The position numbers and the translations under genes are program-made. 64,000 bases of DNA from Paenibacillus jilunlii (GTDB lineage Bacteria; Bacillota; Bacilli; Paenibacillales; Paenibacillaceae), in contig NZ_FNGM01000006.1 in assembly GCF_900102965.1 (NCBI RefSeq), forward strand, positions 124,001 through 188,000, read 5' to 3'. The notes below the pieces were generated by a model. It made no database searches. It had not been told where the DNA came from and worked only from the letters and a program-made list of their open reading frames with translations. Below, piece after piece: positions 24,489 to 34,219 of this stretch (positions are counted from its first letter, which is position 1; each line of letters opens with the position of its first letter).

Positions 24489-24720
24489 CCCCACTCTCCA
24501 ACAATTCCTCTCTGCTCCTTACCAAGGAACCCCAGCCGCATCAATGCGCCTATAGTATACTCTGGAAAAAAACTTGAACAGTAATTTATTTCCACATCCA
24601 GAAGGTAGACATGCCTATGGGCCAAAAATAACTATAACCATTTAGTAACTATATGATGCATTCCTCTCATGTTATGTTGGAATGACAAATACTGGTGAAC
24701 ATGCTAAGGAGCTATACACT

Positions 24721-25809
24721 ATGGATGAACATACGAAACACAAATTGCTTGAAAAAAACGAACAGCTCATCAACATGGTCATTGAGCGCGTAAAACGTGA
24801 TTTTCCAGAAGACATCGCCATTATAGGGCTCTCGGGCTCGTTTTTAACGGGTGATTTTCATGAAAAAAGCGACCTGGATCTGATCATTATTAACAATACG
24901 GACAGAGGTTGGGAGATATCGTCTTGCTTTATATTTGATGACGTTGGTTATGATATCTACTGCACTCCGTGGAATCCGCGCATTGAACAGCAGGCGAATC
25001 TGGAAAGTCCCATGGTTTCTTCGCTTATCAATATGAAGGTGCTTTACTGTGCCAAACCCGAAGATTTGGAGAGATTGAAGGGTTATCAGCAAAAGGCGCT
25101 TGTTGAACTGGCCAAGCCCATTGGCGAAGCATCCCTTGCCAGGGCACAGGCGTATATCAGTATGGCAAAGCAATACTATGCAGAAGCTTTGTTGGCAGAG
25201 GAGATCGGCGCTGTACGTTATGCGTCAGGCAATCTGGCTCTTGAACTCTTCAACGCGATTAACTGTCTCAATAATACATTCTTTCAGCAAGGGACCAAGC
25301 GATATCTGGAAGAGCTGCGCCCATTAAAATATTTGCCCCATAATTTCGAGCAAACTTATCTGGACTTGGTAAATGCCCGGTCGGCGGATGAACTCAGAAG
25401 CGAGGCCTTCCGTTTATTGAAAAATACAACTGTGCTTTACGATGAAATGCAAGCCGAACTGGTTGAACCTCCGGTTCCAACCTATGATAATCTAAAAGGA
25501 ACATATGAAGAATTATGGTCCAATCAGAGAAATAAGGTCATTGCCAGCACACAGGCCAAGGATAAGTCTTATGCCTTTCTTACCGCGCTAAGCGCTCAGG
25601 ATTTCCTGGATGAGATGCTGGTTAGCCGGGGAACCGCGAAGTTCGATGTCATGAAGCATTTCTCGCCGGATGCGCTGGAAACTTTTCAGGAACGTTTTAT
25701 GGAAATGATGGACGAATACCTTGATGAATATAAAAAAGTCGGCAGGGAAGTTGCCCGCTATGAGTCTATTGAAGAGTTAACCAAAAGTTTTATGGGCGGC
25801 AGCGCATAA
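24721..25809 (+). CDS. Nucleotidyltransferase-domain protein
   Basis: 362 residues; AAGGAG 8 bases before the ATG at 24721 fixes the start. Residues 30-60 carry the Pol-beta-type signature GLSGSFLTG...SDLDL (G39-S40 and D51/D53). A helical C-terminal region (about 125-250) is of the kind that accompanies nucleotide transfer to small molecules or proteins. It is probably an adenylyl- or nucleotidyltransferase; an antibiotic-modifying role cannot be shown. Own promoter region and terminator. Confidence 0.82.
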   Translation: MDEHTKHKLLEKNEQLINMVIERVKRDFPEDIAIIGLSGSFLTGDFHEKSDLDLIIINNTDRGWEISSCFIFDDVGYDIYCTPWNPRIEQQANLESPMVSSLINMKVLYCAKPEDLERLKGYQQKALVELAKPIGEASLARAQAYISMAKQYYAEALLAEEIGAVRYASGNLALELFNAINCLNNTFFQQGTKRYLEELRPLKYLPHNFEQTYLDLVNARSADELRSEAFRLLKNTTVLYDEMQAELVEPPVPTYDNLKGTYEELWSNQRNKVIASTQAKDKSYAFLTALSAQDFLDEMLVSRGTAKFDVMKHFSPDALETFQERFMEMMDEYLDEYKKVGREVARYESIEELTKSFMGGSA

Positions 25810-25814
25810 CATAG

Positions 25815-25846
25815 AATCGGGAAGCCGGCTATCCGACTTCCCTTCT
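25815..25846 (+). terminator. Intrinsic terminator
   Basis: CGGGAAGCCGG / CGACTTCCC hairpin followed by TTCTTT, directly after the nucleotidyltransferase gene. Confidence 0.6.
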
Positions 25847-26000
25847 TTAAATGGCTATCCACCAAAACACGCCATATTTATCAATCAGATTTGCACAATA
25901 CCGGTTCCAGTCGCATGGCCCCAAAGAATCAATAACATTACCCCCGTTGCTCAATACATCAAATGCTCTTCGGACAGCATGCATGTATTCGTTCTTCGCT
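25847..26000 (-). pseudogene. Remnant of a VOC/PhnB-like gene (3' end)
   Basis: The minus strand reads NEYMHAVRRAFDVLSNGGNV, then IDSLGPCDWNRYCANLIDK, then YGVFWWIAI and stop. This is the C-terminal third of a glyoxalase/PhnB-like (VOC) protein. Upstream of it the frame degenerates and no start exists. Confidence 0.7.
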
Positions 26001-26055
26001 TCATTTTTTAGTTCCAAACTTTTTCTTCCCCATATGTGATCGACAATTACCTTAC

Positions 26056-26460
26056 TTATTCATAGCTATGCTTGTACTGGCTTACAATTTCAGTGAACGT
26101 TTCTATCTCAATCTTTAATGAATCTATTATGCTATCTAGTTCATAGTGCAACCTGCTATGTTGCTTCCAAAAACTCTCCTCAATTCTAACAATTGTATAT
26201 AACAAGTCGCCCATATATAATTCACCTGAATTAAACGGATTCCTGGCAAGTCTGTACAATGCAATGGGCACTAAATATTCAAGTGAAATTTGCTGGAGTA
26301 TCATTAGTCTGAGATCTTCATTAGTCCAATATTCTAAGGGCAGCTTTCTTAATTCATGTACTTTAATGATTAAACCTGTTGAATGGATTGGGGCGTCTCC
26401 CCAATCGGTGTTCTCAAGTTCATCCAGACACTTTTTGAAATCTATATCTTTTAAGTCCAT
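26056..26460 (-). CDS. CdiI-like contact-dependent inhibition immunity protein
   Basis: 134 residues. The pattern LENTDWGDA, HELRKLPLEYWTNEDLRLMI, YLVPIALYRL and GELYMGDLL matches the all-helical CdiI_2-type immunity family, which neutralises toxins of contact-dependent inhibition or LXG/WapA-type systems. No toxin gene lies beside it in the window, so it is an orphan immunity gene. The neighbours are a HAD phosphatase upstream on the same strand (start 27111) and a VOC remnant. Confidence 0.75.
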   Translation of the reverse strand: MDLKDIDFKKCLDELENTDWGDAPIHSTGLIIKVHELRKLPLEYWTNEDLRLMILQQISLEYLVPIALYRLARNPFNSGELYMGDLLYTIVRIEESFWKQHSRLHYELDSIIDSLKIEIETFTEIVSQYKHSYE

Positions 26461-26493
26461 GCAGAATCTCCCCCTTCCGTACAGAAACGCTAG

Positions 26494-27111
26494 CTAAAAC
26501 AGCTCTAAAAGTCCCTCAAAACTATGAATTACATAATCATAATCACTAACTTCTCCAAATCCGTAACTCGCAAATACGAAAGGAATTCCGGCATCTCTTG
26601 CAGCCTTCAGATCCTTTTCCGTATCGCCTACGTAAACAGGGCTCTTTAAGTTATTTCTTTCCATGACCAGTTTGATATTCTCACCTTTGGACAACCCGGT
26701 TCTCCCCGGATTCTCAAAGTCTACGAAATACTTTTGTAATTGATGGTATTCGTAAAAAGCTTCTATATATCCGGCTTGGCAATTACTCACTATGAACAGC
26801 TTATATTTTGCAGATAACACTTTAAGGACCTCTTCCAACTGTTCAAATAACTTTCCCCCTCGTTCAGCCAGGCTTACACACTCCACTTCATAACACTGTC
26901 CTAAAATCTTTTGCTGTGCCTCTTCATCTAAGTCGGGAAACATTTTTCTGCCGGCCTCATCCGCTTGCAGACCCATAATTCCTCTTAAATCTTCCTTAGT
27001 TACTTCCCCTATGCTCCCTTTATATTCGCTCAGTACTCTGTTCCATACATCTGCAACAACATCCAAGGAATCCCATAACGTTCCATCCAGATCAAAGATC
27101 ATGCTATCCAT
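26494..27111 (-). CDS. HAD-superfamily hydrolase (phosphoglycolate phosphatase-like)
   Basis: 205 residues. HAD motif I FDLDGTLWDS at the N-terminus, motif II Ser in FIVSNCQAGY, motif III Lys in GLSKGENIK, motif IV YVGDTEKDLKAA. All catalytic residues are present, so it is a phosphatase; the cap is the small helical type. It ends 33 bases before the CdiI-like gene and starts 18 bases after the methyltransferase gene, so the three may be co-transcribed. Confidence 0.9.
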   Translation of the reverse strand: MDSMIFDLDGTLWDSLDVVADVWNRVLSEYKGSIGEVTKEDLRGIMGLQADEAGRKMFPDLDEEAQQKILGQCYEVECVSLAERGGKLFEQLEEVLKVLSAKYKLFIVSNCQAGYIEAFYEYHQLQKYFVDFENPGRTGLSKGENIKLVMERNNLKSPVYVGDTEKDLKAARDAGIPFVFASYGFGEVSDYDYVIHSFEGLLELF

Positions 27112-27128
27112 TTAAATTCTCCTAACTT

Positions 27129-27740
27129 TTAGTTATTTATTGTTGGTTTCGCCCAAATCAGATGAACCATATTCAGCCAGTGGCTTTCCACTTTATCGAT
27201 TTGCATACGTGACTCATGGATCAGTCCAATAATATCTCTTGTATGATGGCATCCATAAACACGATATAACAGCGGATTAAGCGCTTTTTGCATAACAGCT
27301 ACCATAAAGTTAGAACTGAGCCCATGCTCCATGAACAGGATTACCCCGTCCGGTTTACACCAGCGGTTGACTTTATCTAACATCCTTAGTGGATTCTTAT
27401 AGCTGCAAAAGGATAATGTAGAAACAATAGTATCAAACGACTCATCGGAAAAGCTGATTTCCTCAATATCAGAACACATAAATTCGGCGTTCAGATGATG
27501 GTACTTTGCTGCCTGCCGTGCTTTGTCAATCATTGCCTTACTAAAGTCCGCTGCAGTAATCTTGACTTCCGGAGGATAAAACGGAAAATTAGCACCTGTG
27601 CCTACTGCAAGTTCAAGCACATTGCCCTTCGCATGACCTATAAGATTCTGCCGCCAGCGCTGTTGTTTGGGATCTTCTCTTTTTTTGTCATATTGGGTGG
27701 CTTGTCTGTCAAAAATATTTATCAACCGCTGTTTATCCAT
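27129..27740 (-). CDS. Class I SAM-dependent methyltransferase
   Basis: 203 residues. SAM motif I VLELAVGTGANFPFY, motif II region AADFSKAMIDKAR, post-II CSDIEEISFSDESFDTIVST and LSFCSYKNPLRML. The protein resembles small UbiE/COQ5-like methyltransferases; the substrate is unknown. It is upstream of and close to the HAD gene. Confidence 0.88.
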   Translation of the reverse strand: MDKQRLINIFDRQATQYDKKREDPKQQRWRQNLIGHAKGNVLELAVGTGANFPFYPPEVKITAADFSKAMIDKARQAAKYHHLNAEFMCSDIEEISFSDESFDTIVSTLSFCSYKNPLRMLDKVNRWCKPDGVILFMEHGLSSNFMVAVMQKALNPLLYRVYGCHHTRDIIGLIHESRMQIDKVESHWLNMVHLIWAKPTINN

Positions 27741-27767
27741 CTTCTGCTGATCAGCTCATTCCTTAAT

Positions 27768-27990
27768 AAAATACGGTAAAGCTTTCAACTATTGAATCAA
27801 TAACCACCTGCGGGTTCTCAATATGTATGTTATGTCCGCTATCAGTTACTTCAATCTTGTGGTCTTGGAGAAAGCAGGAAATATTTTTAAAGCAGTTAAT
27901 ATCTTTAGTATACCAATTTTTGAGAATACTTGTAAAAACCAAAAGAAATTAACTTCGTTGTCCTTGAATTTGTTCTTCAGGAAAACGAGC
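27768..27990 (-). pseudogene. Remnant of an alpha/beta-hydrolase gene (3' end)
   Basis: The minus strand reads KDINCFKNISCFLQDHKIEV, then TDSGHNIHIENPQVVIDSI, then VESFTVFY and stop. The catalytic His region GHNIHIENP is typical of MenH-like hydrolase C-termini. There is no start, nucleophile or N-terminal half. Confidence 0.65.
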
Positions 27991-28023
27991 AGTCATTTCA
28001 TCTTCATGCATTGGCTTTCAACT

Positions 28024-28602
28024 CTACTGAGCCCCAAACATCTCATCAATACTATGTATTTCAATCCTATCTTTCTCTGCACGGTAGTCATAATATTCGT
28101 GTTCCTCATCAATAAGGATCTCTTTACTCCTTAGGAACCCGAGCAATCTGACTGCCTCTTTCCTTATGCTGTCCATGTAACTTTGATTTTCCAAAGACTC
28201 TTCTTTAAGAATCTCCTTGTATTCATCAGAAGTTGTAATATAGGTTAAAGCAATATACCTCAGAAAGGTGTAGCCGTCACAATAATCATCATACAATATT
28301 TCCAATGTTTCCAATTGCTCTGTTTCATCCTCATTCGTTAATAGGTCATCTAACTTTAAGATGATTCGTTCTTGTTCAAACGGGCCAAAATGGATCATTC
28401 TTCTGATTTGCTTCTCCGTTTCATCAAATGCATATTTGTCCTTGTAGTTTCTGGAGATAAGTTCGAAGTATTCCTTCTCACCAAAAATCTCTTCTAATTC
28501 ATCATGTTCATACACCCACTGCTCAAATGCTACAAGGGATTGCTCATCCTTTTTATTTCTAATGAAGTAATACAAATAACGTTGTGCCGTGATTTGATCC
28601 AT
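28024..28602 (-). CDS. Acidic helical protein of unknown function
   Basis: 192 residues, strongly acidic (many Glu/Asp, for example LDDLLTNEDETEQLETLEILYDD), predicted helical, without membrane segment or signal. It begins MDQITAQRYLYYFIRNKKDE. It is not recognised. Its size, charge and position near a CdiI-like immunity gene in a variable region fit an immunity-type protein, but that is only inference. Confidence 0.75.
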   Translation of the reverse strand: MDQITAQRYLYYFIRNKKDEQSLVAFEQWVYEHDELEEIFGEKEYFELISRNYKDKYAFDETEKQIRRMIHFGPFEQERIILKLDDLLTNEDETEQLETLEILYDDYCDGYTFLRYIALTYITTSDEYKEILKEESLENQSYMDSIRKEAVRLLGFLRSKEILIDEEHEYYDYRAEKDRIEIHSIDEMFGAQ

Positions 28603-28764
28603 TACTCACACCTCGCATAATCCAATCTTGTTAATCGTCCAATGATTTTAATCATTAGTTTCATCCTTCATCTTACATTTACTGCAGTCTTTACTATGAT
28701 AATATCATATTTCCTGTATAACATTATTCCCCCCTCACAACATAAGTCTTCTTGTCTATTTCCC

Positions 28765-29052
28765 TTAACCTCCAGCACCCTTCTCCCAAGTCCCCATCAC
28801 CTCAATCATCATCAACACCCCCAGCCGGAACTCTTCCGTATATGCGGCAGCTGAATACATGGAGGTGCTTTGCCCCAATAGATCAATTAACTTTTCCAAC
28901 TCATCGTACTCTTTCGGTGATAGATTCTTGTGATAAGCTTCAATTAATGAAGAAATCTTTCGATTCAGTTCGGGGTATTCGGAATGTTTAGGGTGTATGT
29001 CTTCGTCAGGCCTGATGTTGCCATAGAACAAGGCTTCCAATATACTGCCCAT
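28765..29052 (-). CDS. DUF6809 family small protein
   Basis: 95 residues from ATG 29052, with AGGAGG upstream. The pattern SILEALFYGNIRPDEDI, YPELNRKISSLIEAYHKNLS and EFRLGVLMMIEVMG is that of DUF6809 proteins, which are frequent in Paenibacillus. Helical and cytoplasmic; role unknown. A longer frame to 29241 has no ribosome site. Confidence 0.82.
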   Translation of the reverse strand: MGSILEALFYGNIRPDEDIHPKHSEYPELNRKISSLIEAYHKNLSPKEYDELEKLIDLLGQSTSMYSAAAYTEEFRLGVLMMIEVMGTWEKGAGG

Positions 29053-29364
29053 GATTCGCCTCCTATGTATACCTAATATAAGCTCTCGCACACAGTATCT
29101 CTGCTGTAGCATACACGATCGAAACGCAGTACATTGCATTTTAGCGATATAATCACTAATACTTTTTATTCCATGGTAAAATGCCTTGCGGCACAGTTTT
29201 TTCTGCCTAAAACTTATACATGCTGAAATATCAATGTGCAAAAAAATTGTGTATATTCTTGTTATTCAACGGCGGTGTTTCATTGAAAAAAGGTCAGCCA
29301 GAAAACTGGCCGACCTCTTTATATTGTGGTAGAGAATGTGTAATTCAATAATAGCCGTCCGCGA
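29053..29364. other. Intergenic stretch with amylase terminator
   Basis: Promoter side of the DUF6809 gene plus the terminator at 29286-29317. No further gene is seen. Confidence 0.5.
29286..29317 (-). terminator. Terminator of the amylase gene
   Basis: Minus strand AGGTCGGCCAG-TTTT-CTGGCTGACCT followed by TTTTT. Confidence 0.85.
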
Positions 29365-32300
29365 TTATTTGCCGATGCGTGCGAACGGGACAGTCAATAA
29401 ATCAATGTCACTCCACTCTTTAGGGGAGTTCGAATCCGATACCCCTGGCGAATCGGAAGTCGCTGGATCATTAGGAAGGGTATCCATCGGCGAGTACTCG
29501 CCTTGGTGCAGCATTACGCCGATACCTGCGTTCTCTATATCCGGATTTCCGAGTGCGCTGAGTGGAATTTTTGCTTCATAGAAAGTGTCACGATTGGGAT
29601 CGTGGCCAAGTGCCATGAAGTTTACAAGCTTGCTTGAATCATTAACATCATCAGCATCTTTTACGCCCCACAGGGATGTATAACCTTTGCCTTTAGCAAA
29701 TTTAACGGTAATACCTGCTGCTGCGCCTGTCTTATAGTTCACTCCACCATCGTCGACGGGGAACACCCCGTTTACGGCTTTGGAAAGATAACCGGAGTGG
29801 AACATATTCGAAGCGATGTTGAATTGATAATCGGGAAGATCCAGCCCGCCCCAGAGCGGCTGTTTGCCATTCTTCTTCCACATATCATGTGTTGCGCCAG
29901 CACCACGAATCGCATCCATGGCAATTGTCTGCGGCATATCCATGGAGCGGATTGGTGTACCGCCAGCAGAACCAGCATTAGCAGGATCAACGATGTCTGT
30001 AACATCTACATACTGCCAAGCCAGATACAGGAACTCGTTGTCCCATGCAGCCCACAGATGGCTAAGGTCCATTGGAGATTCATGAAGCGACCAGTTGCTG
30101 CCAAGTGTACGCGGATCATCACCGGCCATGTCAATAGCAATCAGCATGTCATCTGTCCATTCTCCACTGTTAGTTCCATCAATTGTGATTGGAGTCGATA
30201 CGCGTTTACCAAATGAAGGGTTAGTGGAATATGGCTTGTCTCCACCAGGAATTACGATCGTTCCTTTCAATGTCACCACTGTAAGCTCAGTGCTTGCTGC
30301 TGAGAAGTTATTTGCAGTATCGAAAGCTTTTACCGTGTAGGTATACGAAGTTTCTTCAGCTAAACCGGTGTCCGTGAACGCAGGAGTTGCGGATGTTCCT
30401 ACTTTTACTGCATCACGATAGATGTCGTAACCTGCTACAGCCACATTATCCGTTGAAGCTGTCCACTGAAGGGCAACACTGGCAGCAGTTGCTGTACCTT
30501 TTACATTTGTCGGCGCCGAAGGTGCGATGGTATCACCAGCACCCGGTACTTCAATGGTTACTTCATTGCTGTTAGCGGAGAAATTACTTGCAGCATCACG
30601 GGCGCGAACCTGGTACTTGTAAGTTGTACCTTCCTTCACCGTGCTGTCAATGAAAGTTGTTGCATTCACCGAAAATGTCTCCGTGCTTGTACCAGCTATA
30701 CGGGTAATTTGGTAATCTGCTACGCCAACATTGTCAGTAGAAGCACTCCAAGTCAAAGTGACCGTCTTAGGAGTTCCACTGCTGAGATTGCCAGCCAGGT
30801 TAGCTGGAATTGAAGGAGCAGTCGTATCGGAGCCAGCAGGCTTCTCCCCAAGCTTCACTTGTCCAGGAGCATTGTTGTTGCCAGGAATGTAAATATTGTC
30901 GCCTGTGTTGAAGTAGTAGTTCTTCTGACCGTTGCTGTCCCAAACGTTGCTTCCGTTATTAAAGCAAGCTTCCAGACGGCTGGTGGTACCAATATCAACC
31001 GTTATTTTTTTGTAGCCAGGGTTTAGCAAGTCATTCTCCATCTTCACGCCTGGAATGGATGTCCATGTACCACCTTCGGCGCGATAATGGATGTTAACAT
31101 TTGTCCAGCCCTCTTTGTAATAAACGGTAACTTTATTTCCTGGCTTTGGACCTTCAGGTTTACCGGCGGTCACTTTACCTGCGTCATAGGTGTTGTCTCC
31201 TTTATTGAAGAAATAGTTCTTCTGATTGTTGCTGTCCCATTGACCGCTGCCATTGTTGAATGCTACCTCTGCGCGTGTTGCCGGAGAAGTTCCCAGGTCA
31301 ATCGTGTGCACAGCATATCCCGGAATTTCAGAATCCTCCATCTTCACGCCCGGACTGGCTGTCCAGTTGCCGCCTTCAGCGCGGTAGTGAATGTAAGGAG
31401 TTGCGTATCCTTTTTTGTAGTAAATCGTAGCGGTGTTGTCATTGCCTTGTCCAGACGGCAAAGTCTTAACGCTGATCTCGTTACTTGGATCGGATGTGCC
31501 GCCGGATTGGCTCTTTGCAATCACTTTATAGGTATACGTTGTTTCTGCAGTCAAACCTGTATCCTTATAAGTTGCTGTTGTCGACGATCCAACCTTCACA
31601 TTGTTGCGGTATACGTCGTATCCGGCAATTCCGGAGCTGTCGGTAGACGCATTCCAAGTCAATGTTACCGTCTTGTCTGTCTTTACCGAACTAGCCAGGT
31701 TTGATGGAGCCGTCGGTTTAGTCACGACACGCGGATCTGTATCGGACCAAGCGCTTCCGTCATACCAGCCTGTTGCTGTTCTGGTGAAGCCAGCTTGGTT
31801 CTGAGCAGGCAATTGTTTGCCAGTAGTGTCTTTAAATATAATCGTAGCTTGTTCAGCCTTGTCGAAGCTGTAGACATACCAGTCTCCGCCAGCGCTTGTC
31901 ATAGCTGGAGCTGTAGCCCAGGTTGGGTCATTATCCTTTGGTCCTGTGTTATAAAAGTAGATGGATGGTGTTCCCCATCCGGACGGTTTCTTGAAGTAGA
32001 CTTCCAGCTTAGCGTTAGGATCGCCTTTCGTGAACTCGAACGAAGCAGTACCTTCGCCATTTTCATTCGTTGCATACATCTTCAGCGTTATCGTGTCATT
32101 AATGGCCATGTCTGCGCCAATCTTGATTGTTGTTCCATTGGTAAATGCAGTTCCGTTAATGGGATCACTGCCATCCAGCGTGTACTTGCCACTGTCCGCA
32201 TTCTTGATCGACAGCGTTACAGAGGCAGTTTCGGTTTTGAATTTACCGCCTGCCGGTGAAGCAGTCAGAACCGGGAACTTCTTGTTTACGCCAACATTTT

Positions 32301-34122
32301 CAATCAGAATAACGCCGTTGGTTCCTGCGGTAAATTTGGCCTTGCCTCCGCTTACCACCACTTCGTTCTTCGTGTAAGCATCGCGCACAGTAGTACCATC
32401 CGGGAAGATGCCGGATACATTCACATCTACAGTTCCAGAGGCTCCTGTAGCCACGACTACTTTATCCAGAACATCACCTTTCTCATAGGTGCGTGAGAAC
32501 GTATACGGACCGTCTGCAATTTTCTTATGCGTTCCTGCGCCTACGGCAATGTGATTGTTTCTGAATTGTCCAATTTTCTGCCAGTGTGACAGAACATCCT
32601 GGTTAATGCCGTTCCAGTTCATCTGTGAGCGTGCGCCTTGGTCCGGGTCAGAGCCGGTAGCCCCAAACGGTCTTGCCGTTTCATCTCCATAGTAAGTCTG
32701 CACTCCGCCCGGAAGAAGCAGAAGCGCGGTACCTGCTTGAATCAGATTTCCACGGTTGTATAACCCTTTATCGTGAGAAGAAAGATAGCTGATCATATTA
32801 TAGTTAGGCAGATCCCCGTTTAATTCACTTGCATATCGGGAGAAGAGGCCTTCCAGATCGCTCATATTTGCGCCTTGGAAGGAGAAGTTGATTAAGGAAT
32901 CAAATCCGTTATCGAAATAAGTGCCGGTTCTTCCGAGGCCATGACCCCAAACTTCCCCGGTCATCCAGAAGTCTTCTGTCCAATCTGCTCCCGGTTTAGT
33001 CGGGTTATTCTGTCTCCATTTCGCAAGCGCGCTACTTGCGCTTATCTTGAGTTCTTTCCATCTGTCTGCTTGGACATGCTTTGCAGTATCAATACGGAAA
33101 CCATCAATTCCGAACTCTTCGACCCATGAGGACAGCCATTTGATCATATAATCCTTTGGGGCAACGTTCAGATCTTTGCGGTATTGCTTGGCAGCCGGAA
33201 CGATCCAGTTATCGTAACCGCTCGTTTCTTTGTTGAACTTGGTTTTCAGTACCGGCGGCAAGCCGGTGCCACTAGTGGATTCGGTCTTGATATCAGGCAG
33301 GAACCCTACACACAGCGTCTGATCGTTGCCGCCGCATTGATCGTAACCTGCAATATTGTTGGCACGAATCCAGCTGCTGCCCCACCAAGAAGCCCATGCA
33401 CTGGAATTATTCGTATTCATAATGTTATTGTGCGTGTGCCAGTTTTGGCCTTGGCCTTTGTCCGGAATCCAGTTGCCGGCGAGTCCGCCGCGGTCACCGT
33501 ATCCGTATTCCGCCATATCCACAAGTGTCGGATAAGCGACATGGTTCATAACCACGTCCAGGACCACACGGATTCCCTTGGTGTGAGCGAGGTCAACGAA
33601 CTCGCGCATTTCATCAATGGTACCTATGCTCTTGTCCATTTCAGTAAAGTCGAGTCCATAGTAGCCATGGTAGCCATAGTGAGCAAAGTCACCGTCTTTC
33701 CCGCCTACCCAGCCGTGCATTTGTTCCCAAGGAGCTGTAATCCAAATTGCATTTGTACCCAGATCCGTGAAGTAGCCTTCTTCCAGCTTCTTGGTCAAAC
33801 CTTTAATATCTCCGCCGTGGAATGTACCCACATCCGAGCCCCAGGCATCCGTCTTAGGTCTGCCATAAGCGCCGTCATTGCTGGTATTGCCGTTTTTGAA
33901 ACGGTCTGTCATGACGAAGTAAACGTTTGCATTATCCCAGCTGAATGGGCTTACTGCCTGCTGCTGTCCGTCATTAACCGGCGTGCTGCTGTTTGCTGCA
34001 GGCGCTGCAGTCGGGGTCACTGTGGCCGCTGTTACTTGGCCCGCTGGCAATACCGCAACGCTCCATAGCATTGAGCAGAGCAGCATCATGCTTAGTAAAA
34101 CTTTGCAACTCTTTTTTACCAT
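29365..34122 (-). CDS. Secreted multidomain alpha-amylase (GH13) with starch-binding modules
   Basis: 1585 residues; start at 34122 behind GGAGGAG. Signal peptide about 1-33. GH13 barrel about 50-560: DVVMNH (189-194), GFRIDTAKH with nucleophile D345, GEVWGHG with acid/base E390, SSHD with D451. After a C-terminal beta domain come a chitobiase-C-like module (about 618-700), a CBM26-like starch-binding module (705-795), FN3 (802-888), two CBM25-like modules (897-988, 997-1090), two more FN3 (1102-1193, 1200-1286) and a 285-residue C-terminal domain resembling CBM9/DOMON-like folds. It hydrolyses extracellular starch; exo/endo mode and product cannot be read. A LacI/MalR-like operator and a response regulator gene lie upstream. 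Confidence 0.93.
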   Translation of the reverse strand: MVKKSCKVLLSMMLLCSMLWSVAVLPAGQVTAATVTPTAAPAANSSTPVNDGQQQAVSPFSWDNANVYFVMTDRFKNGNTSNDGAYGRPKTDAWGSDVGTFHGGDIKGLTKKLEEGYFTDLGTNAIWITAPWEQMHGWVGGKDGDFAHYGYHGYYGLDFTEMDKSIGTIDEMREFVDLAHTKGIRVVLDVVMNHVAYPTLVDMAEYGYGDRGGLAGNWIPDKGQGQNWHTHNNIMNTNNSSAWASWWGSSWIRANNIAGYDQCGGNDQTLCVGFLPDIKTESTSGTGLPPVLKTKFNKETSGYDNWIVPAAKQYRKDLNVAPKDYMIKWLSSWVEEFGIDGFRIDTAKHVQADRWKELKISASSALAKWRQNNPTKPGADWTEDFWMTGEVWGHGLGRTGTYFDNGFDSLINFSFQGANMSDLEGLFSRYASELNGDLPNYNMISYLSSHDKGLYNRGNLIQAGTALLLLPGGVQTYYGDETARPFGATGSDPDQGARSQMNWNGINQDVLSHWQKIGQFRNNHIAVGAGTHKKIADGPYTFSRTYEKGDVLDKVVVATGASGTVDVNVSGIFPDGTTVRDAYTKNEVVVSGGKAKFTAGTNGVILIENVGVNKKFPVLTASPAGGKFKTETASVTLSIKNADSGKYTLDGSDPINGTAFTNGTTIKIGADMAINDTITLKMYATNENGEGTASFEFTKGDPNAKLEVYFKKPSGWGTPSIYFYNTGPKDNDPTWATAPAMTSAGGDWYVYSFDKAEQATIIFKDTTGKQLPAQNQAGFTRTATGWYDGSAWSDTDPRVVTKPTAPSNLASSVKTDKTVTLTWNASTDSSGIAGYDVYRNNVKVGSSTTATYKDTGLTAETTYTYKVIAKSQSGGTSDPSNEISVKTLPSGQGNDNTATIYYKKGYATPYIHYRAEGGNWTASPGVKMEDSEIPGYAVHTIDLGTSPATRAEVAFNNGSGQWDSNNQKNYFFNKGDNTYDAGKVTAGKPEGPKPGNKVTVYYKEGWTNVNIHYRAEGGTWTSIPGVKMENDLLNPGYKKITVDIGTTSRLEACFNNGSNVWDSNGQKNYYFNTGDNIYIPGNNNAPGQVKLGEKPAGSDTTAPSIPANLAGNLSSGTPKTVTLTWSASTDNVGVADYQITRIAGTSTETFSVNATTFIDSTVKEGTTYKYQVRARDAASNFSANSNEVTIEVPGAGDTIAPSAPTNVKGTATAASVALQWTASTDNVAVAGYDIYRDAVKVGTSATPAFTDTGLAEETSYTYTVKAFDTANNFSAASTELTVVTLKGTIVIPGGDKPYSTNPSFGKRVSTPITIDGTNSGEWTDDMLIAIDMAGDDPRTLGSNWSLHESPMDLSHLWAAWDNEFLYLAWQYVDVTDIVDPANAGSAGGTPIRSMDMPQTIAMDAIRGAGATHDMWKKNGKQPLWGGLDLPDYQFNIASNMFHSGYLSKAVNGVFPVDDGGVNYKTGAAAGITVKFAKGKGYTSLWGVKDADDVNDSSKLVNFMALGHDPNRDTFYEAKIPLSALGNPDIENAGIGVMLHQGEYSPMDTLPNDPATSDSPGVSDSNSPKEWSDIDLLTVPFARIGK

Positions 34123-34219
34123 TAGCTTATTCTCCTCCTGTACCTTTTGATATGAAACGAGTTGCGTGATCCGTAAACCAGCAAGCGATATACTACTAAA
34201 AAGCTGGATTTTTGCAGAT

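Noticed and set aside
25851..26039. Plus-strand frame of 62 codons after the nucleotidyltransferase
   Set aside because: The opposite strand carries a recognisable VOC C-terminus, so this frame is its shadow.
33184..34068. Long plus-strand open frame (294 codons) opposite the amylase
   Set aside because: The amylase domains and catalytic residues are clear on the other strand; the antisense frame has no recognisable motif.
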